Shown: piece after piece, positions 21,145-31,601 of the stretch
Numbering within the stretch: the stretch's first letter is position 1
Layout: every line of letters begins with the position of its first letter
Origin: Protea cynaroides
Taxonomy: Eukaryota > Streptophyta > Magnoliopsida > Proteales > Proteaceae
NCBI GenBank assembly: GCA_028583415.1
Contig: CM053272.1
Location: 72,953,439-73,017,438, forward strand
Length of the DNA: 64,000 nucleotides
Reading direction: 5' to 3'
Position numbers and translations under genes: made by a program
Notes under the pieces: model-generated
What the model was told of the DNA's origin: nothing
Database searches by the model: none
Seen by the model: the letters and a program-made list of their open reading frames with translations, nothing else

Positions 21145-22348
21145 ATGCGAGTATGCTTCAAACTAGGTTTCCATCCATTCCACAACTCAAAAGGAGTTTT
21201 AGGAACCAACTTGGATGGTACCCTGTTCAAGATATATACCGCAGTCTTTAGAGCTTCACTCCACAACTTCAGAGGCAAACATGAATTGCTTATCATACTT
21301 CTGGCCATGTCCAATAATGTACGATTCCTTCTTTCAACAACCCATTTTGATCCAGAGATTCAGGCATGGTATAATGGGCTATAATACCTTGCTCTTGAAG
21401 ATATCGTGCAAACGGACCAGGTCTTTGACCTTGTTTTGTGGTTCTATCGTAGTATTCACCACCTCTATCTGATCTCACGATCTTGATCACCTTTCCAGTT
21501 TGTTTCTCTACTTCTGTCTTTAAGTTCTTAAAAGCATCTAGTGTCTCATCTTTATGAACTAGAAGATAGAGATACATGAATCATGAGTGGTCGTCTATGA
21601 AGGAGATAAAGTATCTCTGACCATTCAAACAGGGAGTAGGAAAAGGTCCACAGATATCCGTATGTATGATTTCCAAAATCTCAATTGATCTTCTGGCACC
21701 TTTCTTGGTTTTGTTAGTCTGCTTTCCCTTGATGCAGTCCACACATAACCCTAGATCAGTGAAATCAAGAGTCTCAAGGATTCCATCATTTACTAATCTT
21801 TTAATTCTGTCACTAGATATGTGACATAATTTAAGATGCCACAACTGAGAGGATTTCTCATTCACATTCATTCTCTTTATGCCAATATTATTTACAAAGA
21901 GTAAACTACTTTCATATGTTGGATCTAGATTTAAGAGAAATAAACCATCAACTAAAGAACCTGAACCGATGAATACATCATTTTTTTTAAACCCTATTTC
22001 TGTACTAAAAAAATTAAATACATAACCCAAAGGTGTTAATCTAGAAACAGAAATCAGATTCTTTGCAAAAGATGGAACATAAATGGTTTCTCCTAAATCC
22101 AACACATATCCGGATTGCAATATCAATCTATAGACACCTATAGCTTTCACTTGAGATTTCATCCGATTTCTTGAATGGATATGTCTCTCAGTTTCTTTTG
22201 GAAGTATTGTCTGCAGAAAGCCTTGCAAGGTATTGGCCACATGGATTGATGATCTAGAATCAATACACCAGTTATTTGAATGAGAATCAACTAAATTTGA
22301 TTCATAACAAACCAAAAAACTCTGAGCTGAGATGTCCCTCATGTGCAT
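21145..22348 (-). pseudogene. Copia protease and integrase region, broken, fused to a gag stub
   Basis: The open piece 22348-21581 begins with gag residues MHMRDISAQ and jumps at about 22321 straight into the post-zinc-knuckle region FLVCYESNLV. The gag C-terminus, including the CCHC knuckle usual for this family, is deleted. The protease motif reads CIDSRSSIHV: the catalytic Asp is kept but DSG has become DSR (22253-22255). The GAG-pre-integrase domain follows (LWHLKLCHISSDRIKRLVND), then the integrase core (IHTDICGPF, FISFIDDHS). A stop lies at 21578-21580. A second piece (21577-21293) has IVRSDRGGEYYD and then loses frame before the final catalytic Glu. Confidence 0.9.
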
Positions 22349-22745
22349 GATATAGTTACATACATCATCCTTACCATTGTAACTTAATGAGTCTGATTTT
22401 TTTTTATTAGAGTGCTTACTAACATCTTGTTTGAACTCACAAACTGAGCATCAATTGCCTTCATGTAGTCAATGACCTTCTTACATTCAGGAATTGATCA
22501 TTTAATGCTCTTGTCGATATTGTTCATGACAAGCATTAGGCTCAAGTGGTTAGACCGCTCCCACTTATCATAATGAGCAATTTGGACTAGCGTACTGGAA
22601 TCCGTAAGAGCAGCGGGCTCTTCTATACGGAGCGCCATATCCCAATCTGTGCACTCTAAGGTTAAATAAATCTTTTATTTCCAATCTGAATAATTTTCCT
22701 TAGTAAGCATTTGGGAGACTAATCTGGTTATAAACTGCAAACAAC
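22349..22745 (-). pseudogene. Copia gag N-terminal region, broken
   Basis: The minus strand reads, with stops, SQMLTKENYSDWK, then LTLECTDWDMALRIEEPAAL, WERSNHLSLMLVMNNIDKSI and CKKVIDYMKAIDAQFVSSNK. This is the gag (UBN2-type) structural domain that packages element RNA. Two in-frame stops and a frameshift near 22360 disrupt it. No clear initiator ATG was found. Confidence 0.85.
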
Positions 22746-24699
22746 AATAAGGAAGTTTAGATTTATTGGCGTACAACTTTATACTGATATCAACCCACGT
22801 CAATAATCAGTAACACACTAAAATTAATTATAATCTACCTGTGGGCTAAACTTATAATCAATTTTAGTATGTGAAACTTTACACTAAGTTGATTGACATC
22901 AAACTTAAGTGACAGAGTGATGTATCCTACAAAATTACCTGTGGGCTAAGATTATAGTCTACATCTGTCTAGGTCTGTATTAATAAGACTAGAATGCTAC
23001 ACTATAATTCAGAAGGTTGTTCCACACCTGTAGGCAGAAGAAGGCTCCCACTGTCTTGTAGTTTCACATTCTACCTTATTCCATCTTCTCACATAAGAAA
23101 AGAATATTTTCCTGTGGGGATAATATTCAGTCCCAATGTAAAAGATGTAATTTTCTGATGCCTACCACTAGAAGGGTATTTCATTCTTTTATGACATCCT
23201 TAAATAAGCACTTATATGTGTTAAAAAATAAAACTAATTATTTCCTTGATTTTAACACAAAACTTTATTATAAGGGCATATTTGTCATCTATGACATTCT
23301 TTAAACAACCATTCATAAGTGTTAACATAAGCTTAATAATCTTAAAGAGTCCTTAATGGCTTATTCTTTACTTTATGCAACACTAACTCTTAATGGCGTT
23401 TGTTACTGTCACTAAAATAGTGACATAAACAACCTCACTGTATTCATATATTTAGTGGTTTATTCTGTAACGTCACTAAACAGTAAGATAAAACATTCTG
23501 TTATGTATATCTATATACAGTTGCGTTCTGTCTACAAATGTCGTTAAAACAGTGCTTAATTCATTCTGCTATGTACATAGATACAGTGACGTTCTATCTG
23601 TAAATGTCACTAACGAAACTGGGACTTTTAGCGACGTTAAGAACATACTGTCATAACAAATACAGTCACTGTTCTTTTGGCTTTTAGCGACGTACAGAAC
23701 GAACTATCATAAAAGGTGCAGTCACTAAATAGTGACGTTCAGTTCATAACTATAATATGGTGATATATAATAAAGATAGTCCAAAAATATTAAAAGTCAC
23801 CATCTGTATAACAGAATCATTTGGTTTTAAATGGTCTGGATCAAAATAGAAATAAACCCAACCAAAATTGTTCGTACCGGTTCAAACATTCCGGTCCACC
23901 CAATACTTACCATGGGCCAGATTCGGGTCAACCCAAGAATCCATTTTAGCGGGTCTCGGGTAAACCCAGAATTTAAATAAAAGGTATTTTTTTATATTTC
24001 TTTTAAGACAATTAATGGGCCAATCATGTGGCCCATAACTTAACAAAATCAATTGGGCCGGTTATGAAAGCCCATAACTTAATAAAATCAATGGGCTTTA
24101 ACACAAAACCCCATCAACGCATGTTTTTTAAAATATAACTTTGACTTTCCAAACAAAACCTCTAAAGCATATTCTATTTTCAAAAAACATGCCATCGCAT
24201 ATTCTTAACCGAACCTTTATTGATTCAACATGTTCAATTGAATACGTCACAACCCAAAAACGTAACGGCTTCTAATGCGTGCCGAAGCATTCGGCACTCC
24301 CCTTATAAAACGGAAAGCACCACGGCACCGCCGCAATCAAGAAAATCGCTGCCACCATTACCATCCAGCAACACAACAGCCTATGCAAACTGTTGCTGGC
24401 CGCGCAAGGCTGCGGTAGGCTGGCCGTTGCGGGCTGGCCTGCTGCAGCTAGTGCCACCAAGCCAGCCGGCCGCCACCGGGCTTGGTTGGTTGGTCATGGG
24501 TCTTGGTGTGTACCTGCTGGCCTATGGGCCGGCAGCCATGCGGATGCACACTTGCAGATTTCTGTTGGTGTCGTTTCTTTAATATATATATAGCATATAT
24601 ATATATATATGCTATATGCCTTTCCTTGCTTGGGTCTGCCGAAAATATTAAAAGGCAAAACTGCATATTCTTTAAGGTGGACAGAGGGCAGGAATACCT
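22746..24699 (-). other. Unusually long copia leader between PBS and gag
   Basis: About 1.95 kb lies between the primer-binding site and the first gag codons, where copia leaders are usually much shorter. No conserved reading frame was found. At 23395-23740 short GTCACTAAA/TTTAGCGAC/AGTGACGTT motifs recur in both orientations. At 24588-24625 there is a TA-rich palindrome around GCATATATATATATATATGC. The stretch at 24260-24560 is GC-rich and Pro/Ala-like in several frames, without a convincing product. Confidence 0.6.
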
Positions 24700-24711
24700 G
24701 CTCTGATACCA
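24700..24711 (-). promoter_or_regulatory. Primer-binding site (initiator tRNA-Met)
   Basis: TGGTATCAGAGC on the minus strand, three bases inside the 5' LTR. This is the standard complement to the 3' end of initiator tRNA-Met used by plant copia elements. Confidence 0.93.
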
Positions 24712-24714
24712 TAA

Positions 24715-25093
24715 TGTAAGATGTCCCATTACTGTAGAGGTAAAGCTAAATGCGAAAATCATAAGTAGCTCCCATTACTTGACCGTTCACCGCCATCTCT
24801 GATCCAACCGGCGCACAAGCTCTTTGCCTCCTCTCCTGTATTACGCAAATGAAGAAGATAGAGAAGAAGGGGATAGGGTTTCTGTGTACTCCTTATTCTC
24901 AGACAAAGAGAACGTAATGGAAATTCTCATATTGCATAAGTGTACACAGGACCCCACCCTTGGATTATTTATAGATCAATCGTCTCCTCCCATTAAGGAT
25001 CGACGGTGATCTAGGTGCCACATGTCACAGGATCCTAATGTTAATCATCCAACTTAGGTGGGGCCAGGTGGCATGTGGGCCACCCAACTTACA
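24715..25093 (-). repeat. 5' LTR of the copia element
   Basis: 379 bp, TG...CA termini, nearly identical to 18315-18693. It would carry the element's promoter. No TATA box was assigned with certainty. Confidence 0.95.
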
Positions 25094-25148
25094 TCAAGAA
25101 CAAACACTGTATCACAATAACCCCTATACCCACCGCCATTAAGCAAGC

Positions 25149-25288
<140 letters not shown>

Positions 25289-25299
25289 TTTAGATATAG

Positions 25300-25703
25300 A
25301 AAACAAAGAATCCAAAGAAAAAGGGAAGAGACGTCCAAGAGGGGGAGAAAAGAAAAAAAAATCCTAGGAAGGGAGAATCCAAAAGATTTTGTTTGAGAAA
25401 AGGAAAGAAAAGAGGAAAAAAATATTTTGGATTCAAAAGATTTTGTTAGAAGATATAATCCAAAAGAAAAAAAGAATCCAAGGAGAGGAAGGGACGTCCA
25501 ACAGGAGAGAAAAAAAAAGAAATCCAAAAGATTTCCTTTGAGAAAAGGAAAGAAAAGAAAAAGGAAAGAAAAGAGAGAGTGAAAGAAAGGAGGATTTGGG
25601 TTAGGAGATATAATCCAAAAGAAAAAAAGAATCAAAAGTGAGGAAGGGACGTCCAAGAGGAGAGAAAAAAGAGAAAAAAAATCCAAGAAAGGAGAAGAAG
25701 AAG

Positions 25704-25735
<32 letters not shown>
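25300..25735. repeat. Purine-rich tandem repeat (~155 bp units) ending in (GA)n
   Basis: The plus strand is almost all A and G. The motif GACGTCCAA recurs at 25330, 25493 and 25648 (spacing 163 and 155). GATATAATCCAAAAGAAAAA recurs at 25452 and 25607 (spacing 155). A GA microsatellite closes the block at about 25709-25733. The long minus-strand frame through here is a by-product of the base composition. Confidence 0.85.
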
Positions 25736-25945
25736 TGTTAAGAAGAGAAGATCTAGAGGAAAAAGAGAGAAGGATCAGAGAAGCAGCAAGGAGGATGATG
25801 AGAAGATGCAAAGGAGAAAAGCAGAGTGAAGAAGCCAGAGGTAGGAGTTCCATCCTTTCTGTCAGTTATTTTTTTAAAGTCAAAGTATACTGCAAATGCA
25901 TGTCTGAGATTGGTGTCTAGCATTAGGAAGATGCCTCTGTTTGCA
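25736..25945. other. Spacer between repeat arrays
   Basis: Purine-rich at first, then mixed sequence. No gene recognised. Confidence 0.5.
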
Positions 25946-26752
25946 TAAGGTTCCTTGAGACAAATTGTTGGCCTCTGAGTTCTCTTTCTGACCATGTATT
26001 CGGATTTTATTTTTATGAGCTATATGATTTTATATTGATTTTATAGTACCACTGGCCAGAATGCGGAACGGACCGACCAGTGTATTTACATGTACTTGGG
26101 GAATGTTTTCGACCTGCCTATAATCTCTTTTATGATTAGGTTCCTTGAGACAAAATGTTGGCCTCTAAGTCCTCTTTCTGACCATGTATTTGGATTTTAT
26201 TTTCATGAGCTATATGATTTTATATTGATTTTATAGTACCATTGGCCAGAATCTGGAATAGACCTGACCAGTGTATTTGCCTGTACTTGGGGAATATTTT
26301 CGACCAGCCTATGATCTCTTTTAGGATTATGTTTCTTGAGACAAAATATTGGCCTTTGAGTCCTCTTTCTGACCATGTACTCGGATTTTATTTTCATGAG
26401 CTATATGATTTTATATTGATTTTACAGTACCACTGGCCAGAATCTGAAACAGACCTGACCAGTGTATTTTCCTGTACTTGGGGAATGTTTTCGGCCTGCC
26501 TATGGTCTCTTTCAGGATTAGCTTCCTTGAGACAAAATGTTGGCCTCTAAGTCCTCTTTCTGACCATGTATTTGGATTTTATTTTCATGAGCTATTTGAT
26601 TTTATATTGATTTTATAGTACCACTGGCCAGAATCTGGAACAAACCTAACCGGTGTATTTGCCTGTACTTGGGGAATGTTTTCGACCTGCCTATGGTCTC
26701 TTTTAGGATTAGCTTCCTTGAGACAAAATGTTGGCCTCTGAGTCCTCTTTCC
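25946..26752. repeat. Tandem array of ~190-bp units, about four copies
   Basis: The block GTACCACTGGCCAGAAT (one variant T) starts at 26046, 26236, 26427 and 26618, so the spacing is 190-191 bp. Each unit also carries GACCATGTATTTGGATTTTA, CTGTACTTGGGGAATGTTTT and CTTGAGACAAAATGTTGGCC. Units look about 90 percent alike. The array begins and ends with partial units. No open frame is conserved across units. Confidence 0.92.
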
Positions 26753-26947
26753 AAGGATATCTTTTAAGAATTTTTTGAGTAAGTACAGTGCCCTATGTGC
26801 CCATTTTGGTCCAGCCTGACAAAGCTGTCATCTTGCTGCGTGTTCCATCATGCTTTGATTGATTCTCATATGCTTTGGTTGCTTCTCACATGCCATATTT
26901 GATGCTATATTTGTTCACATGCTATGTTCGGATGCTCGTATGCATGC

Positions 26948-27058
26948 ACTACTATAATTGGAATGGTCACACTGCCATAATTGGAATGGTCACACTACCA
27001 TAATTGGAATAATCACACTGCCATAATTGGAATAATCACATTGCCATGATTGGAATGC
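26948..27058. repeat. Minisatellite, ~22-bp unit
   Basis: Five copies of a unit like CCATAATTGGAATGGTCACA followed by CT follow one another with small changes (GGTCACAC, AATCACAC, AATCACAT). Related but looser CATGCT/GCCATATTTG motifs continue to about 27270. Confidence 0.88.
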
Positions 27059-27279
27059 TACACATGCTTATTGCCATATTTGTCTCCTACACTTGCTCAC
27101 ATGCTATATTGGATGATTACTACCATGTTTGGATGCACACTTACCATGTTTGTATTGATTCACATGCTCACTTGCCATTTTTGACTGATTTGTTGCTAAA
27201 TTTGAATATATTTCCAACACTGCTATATTTGGAATACTACCATTAATATAGTTGGAATATTTTCATTTGCCATATTTGT

Positions 27280-28500
27280 CTTGGAAAGAGAAAAAATAAA
27301 AAAATAGCAATTAGGGCAAGATACACCCTGAAATAGAAAGAATTGAACAATTAGGGTAAGAAACCCTAAGATGGAAAGAAAACAATAATTAGGGAAAGTG
27401 AAACCCTAAAAATAAAAAAATAGCAATTAGGGCAAAATAAACCCTAGAATAAAGAGAATAATTAGGGTATGAAATCCTAAAAAATGAAAATCACAATGAA
27501 AAGGGATAGGAAACCCTAGAAACCTAAAAATGGAAACAATTAAAATGGTAGGAATTTAGGTCTCATCCAAAACGTATCACCCACTTCCTACAATCCGGCC
27601 TGAACCTTTGGGTAGGCTTTGCAGGATCAACAACAATAGCTGACAAAAATAGAAAGAATTTGATACACATCCCAAATAAAAATGGTAGGAATTTAGGTCT
27701 CATCCCTAGATCCTATTAATAGAAATAGAAAGAATTTGATACACATCCCAAATAAAAATGGTAGGAATTTAGGTCTCATCTCTAGATCCTATTGACAAAA
27801 ATGGAAGGAATTTGGTACACATTCCAAATCCGACTCTCACAAATTTCGAACTACGTCGTACCTGATTTCTAGGGCAAACCCTAGAATACGTAGGCAATTT
27901 GGGAATCCCAAATACGGTACAAAGCCACTCATCAACCATACATCCAGCATAAACTTCAACTTGAACAAAGAATCTAATTGAAGCACATGCATAAATCACT
28001 TCCATAATCTTTAATCACAAAAACCATTTCGAACTACGTTTTTGGACTTGATTTTCAGGATTGGAATACGTAGGCAGTTTGAGATGTCTTACACATCTCA
28101 GATTCAGTCCAAGACCGACTATCTTTGGTTCGGTTCACTGTATAATATTGTACATTACATTTGCTTGTTTATTTGCTTTAAAACATAATTGGCTGAACCC
28201 TAGGTTAGAATAACTTAGCAACTTGGTTTAGGACATCCCCCATTGAACCCTAGTCATCCAATTGACCAAGCACAGTCAAAATTAGAATTTAAGGAAAGTT
28301 TAGGAGGCCGATATTGATCGGGCGGTTTGGGTGCCTAACACCTTCCCATAACCGTACCCTGAATACTTACCCGATCTCTTGCAAACCAAAGAACCGATAC
28401 ATTGGGTCACGAGTCAATAGAAGTCTTACCTTAGGGTGAGGCTACATTTTTAGAGGTCCTAGACCTTAATCTAGGTGGCGACTCCAACAGAACAAATCAA
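27280..28500 (+). mobile_element. Probable Ty3/gypsy LTR or leader region with internal repeats
   Basis: Three features support this. First, short repeats alternate AATTAGGG and AAACCCTAA at 27305-27530. Second, a roughly 80-bp unit containing AATGGTAGGAATTTAGGTCT recurs three times at 27543-27790. Third, the motif GGTGCCTAACACCTTCCC near 28330 and TGGCGACTCCAAC at 28476 are, as I recall, characteristic of the LTR end and following region of plant Tat/Ogre-type gypsy elements. No gag or pol follows on this strand, because the next sequence (from about 28500-28615) belongs to another element. The family call is inference. Confidence 0.45.
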
Positions 28501-28611
28501 TCTTCATCGATACGGATACCACATTTCCATCCCGAGGAGGATCACATCGATTTCCCATTGTCCTCACAAAAGGATATGCTGGCTTGCCATTAAACTCTCT
28601 GGGCTTCAGTT

Positions 28612-29082
28612 TCAGAAATGCTCCACCAGTCTGGAGTGGTCTAATGGTTGCGGGACATACGCTCCATACATAGGTGGTTGGTATTGATATCCACCTTGAG
28701 CTATCTCAGGATTTTGTACATGAGCCTGCATGATAGGAGTCTGAGGTGCGTGGGGTGCTGTGTTACTCCCCCCTGGTGCTGTGCTTGCCTGTCCTGCTAG
28801 AAATGGAGGTGTCTGTGCAGGTAGAGGAGTTATGCCTATGGCAGCTTGTATAGTAGCTTGTGCCTGTTGCATCTATTGCAGCTGTTGGGCCAAGTTCATT
28901 ACGACCGTGGCCAAGTCTGAAGGTGGAGCTGGCAGATTGGTAGGATTTGCCTGCCCATTTATGACAGACGGTGCCGTGTTCATGTTCCCTTGTGTTCCCG
29001 ATTGTGTCTGGTTATCTTCCCCCACAGGTGGTGATGGTGGAATAGAGTTACGGCTCTGTCTGGTTACTCTGCGTCCCGCCAT
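28612..29082 (-). pseudogene. Gypsy gag N-terminus of element A, truncated
   Basis: The minus strand starts MAGRRVTRQSRNSIPP at ATG 29082 and runs 69 codons to a stop at 28873. It reopens as a Gln/Pro/Ala-rich stretch ending in LDHSRLVEHF. Disordered Pro/Gln-rich N-termini followed by a helical capsid start are normal in plant gypsy gag. The capsid domain, zinc knuckle and pol are missing. A sister copy of the first codons is at 33966. Confidence 0.65.
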
Positions 29083-29600
29083 TAATTAATCTGATAGTGG
29101 GATTGTCTGAAATCATTGAACACGAGAGACAATCATTAAATACTTTATTCTCATATTTTAAAACCACTAACAATTGCAAATTTCAAAATTTTCAGGTCAT
29201 TCTATCGAAAATGTTGTGTTTTCACTGCAGGGTCGATGATGGGGGTCGATGGGTGTCCGACCCTCAGTATGCGACCCTGGGAAATCACCCATTCTTCCCC
29301 AGAGCCAGGGGTCGGTGGGGGGGGATCAGAAGATGTATGACCTAGGGTGCGACCCCTGGTTCTCTGTCAGATTCCCGAGAGTCGAGGGTCGATGCGGGGG
29401 TCGATGCGGGGGTCGAGTGTTTTAATCAAATTTTTCGACCCCCGGACTAAAAATCTGATTTTTAAGTTCCGATTCAAAGTCCATTTCCCATTCTTTCTTC
29501 TCCGCTTCGACTCAACTCGTCCTTCTGAGTTGCTACAGTAACAACTCCGATCCGTTGGTTGTTTGCACTCCTTGTTTCGTCGTTTACACCTCCGCTACAG

Positions 29601-30041
29601 GTATGTCTTCTACCTTTTCACGTTTTTAGGTTTCTTTACCTAGGTTTTTGCGCGTTTATCTCGTATTTTTCAAATTAAACTTTTTCAACCGTAAAAATTT
29701 GATTTTTATTGGGGGCTTTTATTGTTGGTGACTCGAGGAATGAAAGCCCTAAAAAATATTTGAGTTTCATTGGTTGGTTATTGAGAAACTCGAAATTTAA
29801 ACTTTTTGCCAATTTTGTCGAGATTTTGAATTTCTTGAAATTCCTTGCAATTCAATCTAATTAGTTGAAATTTCTGACTGTATGAGTTTCACAAGATAGT
29901 CTAGGATCTATGTAAGTCCTCCTGCCCACACGTATGGGTGAAAAGTGAGGCTTTTGACCAATTTACGTTGTTATTATGTCAAAATTTTGGGTTTTTTTAC
30001 TCTCTACTAATCCATTATTTGTTTCTCTTTCTTATTTGCAG
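29601..30041 (+). other. Predicted 5'-UTR intron of the antisense ORF in element A
   Basis: CTACAG|GTATGTCTT at 29600/29601 is a good donor, and TCTTATTTGCAG ending at 30041 is a good acceptor five bases before the ORF's ATG. The copy in element B has the equivalent sites (34339-34784, the acceptor changed to ATATAG). Conservation in both copies supports a real intron. Confidence 0.6.
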
Positions 30042-30046
30042 ATACT

Positions 30047-31312
30047 ATGGCTCGTACCAAGGTACCCAGAGTTCGCGACCGTCTTTGCTTCCGTTCCAAT
30101 GAAACCGAGGCACAATATGGCCACTACGCTCGCAAGAAGGTAGAGGGCGGCCGTAAAGTGGACTTGGCTAGCTTAGCCTTGTTCAATGTGGAGGGGGCCT
30201 TTGGTGATATGGACTGGCTTCCCGTCCTCACCTATGACGCGTGTACCCGTCCTGACTTGGTACACCAGTTCTACTGTAATCTCCAGGTGGTGGGAGATTA
30301 CAATGATGTTGAGAGGGGTGGTGAGCTTAGGATCACCAGTTACGTCAAGGGGGTTGATGTTTCCTTTGATTATCGGCAGCTGGCCGACTTGTTGGGCATT
30401 TCCTATGCTGGTCCCTTGGTATTCTGTGCCCCTGGAGAGCCCCAGTTCTATTATCTACAGATGAGGGCTGAGATCGATCGTCAGCTCATCGGACCTGATC
30501 GCTGGCAGATGAAAGCGAGTTATCTGCGCTCAGATCCACGGGTATACTGCAAGATCATTCAGCATAACCTGATACCGCAGAGTGGTCATTACGAGAGGGT
30601 CTCCCGATTGACCCAAGATCTATTATACTGCATATGCACTAGGCAGCCCGTCTGCCTTCCCTACATCATCATGCGTACGATGATCAGTGCCACGTTGCCC
30701 AGTCACACTGGCAACCTTCCTTATGGACGCATGATCACTACCTTACTTACCCGCCTGGGGGTTGATTTATTGGATGAGAAGATTCAGGAGAAATCCTTCT
30801 CATCGCCTCTGGATTGGGAGGCTATAAAATGGGCATGCGGGATGCCCAAGTCAGCGATGAGGAGAGGAACGGGATGGTGCGCCCTCGCACTCGAGTGGAG
30901 ATGGCTGACGTTGAGGCAGCAGCAGTAGCAGCCGCTGGAGCAGGGGTTCATGGGGATGATGACGATCGGCTATACATGGATGTAGATGCCATACCTCCTC
31001 CATCACCTACTCATGCTACTAGAGTTGGTCCGTCTTCTTCAGCTGGTCCTTCGCATGTAGCTGGTCCTTCGTATTCTCCATCTGATGACATGATGAGGAT
31101 ATTGCACGAGATATGAGAGGCTCAACGTATGTCTGACCTGAGGATGGGAGAGCTTAGGGATGCTCAGCGTGTGACTGACTAGCGGGTGGCCGATCTCACG
31201 ACTAGTCTCCGGGACGACCCGGACTCGGATAGCTTGGTTGACTAGAGTCTACGCTGAGGACTATGATAGAGACCGTGAGGCACCGCCTCCCCCATCACCT
31301 CCAGCTTCTTGA
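30047..31312 (+). CDS. Antisense ORF in the leader of gypsy element A; plant transposon-associated domain
   Basis: This ORF lies on the strand opposite to the retroelement. From ATG 30047 it opens MARTKVPRVRDRLCFRSNE and runs 293 codons. The core (about residues 45-130) includes MDWLPVLTYDACTRPDLVHQ, FYCNL, ELRITSYVKGVDVSFDYRQL and ADLLGI. It resembles the 'putative plant transposon protein' domain of retrotransposon-derived plant proteins. Its biochemical role is unknown. A 4-bp deletion near 30826 (relative to the copy at 34786) shifts the frame. The original continues in the frame 30814-31116 (MGMRDAQVSDEERNGMVRP, then acidic and Pro/Ser-rich stretches) and in broken form to about 31312. 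The ORF has its own 5'-UTR intron, which suggests a separate transcript. Confidence 0.65.
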
Positions 31313-31586
31313 TGTACTTCTTTTATTTCCCTTTTTGTATTTCAGAGTAACTGTCCAGATTGTGGACTGTATTATGCTTTAATCATATATATATAAACAT
31401 TTGTTCTTCCTTTTGGTTGTATATAAATTTATTTCTCATTTAATAGATGCATTATTCTCTTTCAGTTTAGTCTCAAATAACACAGATGCTTATGGTGTGT
31501 TATTATTACATCTTTTAAATTTTTATCCTATCTCAGTTCACGACCCTTTTGTGGAAGTATACGGTTTCACAGATAAAGCCTGAGAT

Positions 31587-31598
31587 GCTCTGATACCA
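31587..31598 (-). promoter_or_regulatory. Primer-binding site of gypsy element A
   Basis: TGGTATCAGAGC on the minus strand, three bases after the LTR end GGGGTGTGACA. This matches initiator tRNA-Met and fixes the element's orientation as minus. Confidence 0.85.
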
Positions 31599-31601
31599 AG
31601 T

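Larger units (their letters stand above)
18315..25093 (-). mobile_element. Structurally complete Ty1/copia LTR retrotransposon
   Basis: The element is 6779 bp with two 379-bp LTRs (18315-18693 and 24715-25093). It is flanked by a perfect 5-bp target duplication, TCAAG (18310-18314 and 25094-25098). Coding order on the minus strand is gag, protease, integrase, RT, RNase H, which is the copia order. A primer-binding site lies at 24700-24711 and a polypurine tract at 18694-18704. By eye the LTRs differ at about nine bases plus two 1-bp indels (roughly 97.5 percent identity), which suggests a fairly recent insertion. The polyprotein has stops, frameshifts and a deletion, so the copy is not autonomous. 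Confidence 0.95.

Noticed and set aside
24220..24762. Overlapping Ala/Pro/Gly-rich frames on both strands
   Set aside because: Produced by a GC-rich patch in the copia leader. Frames exist on both strands without family similarity.
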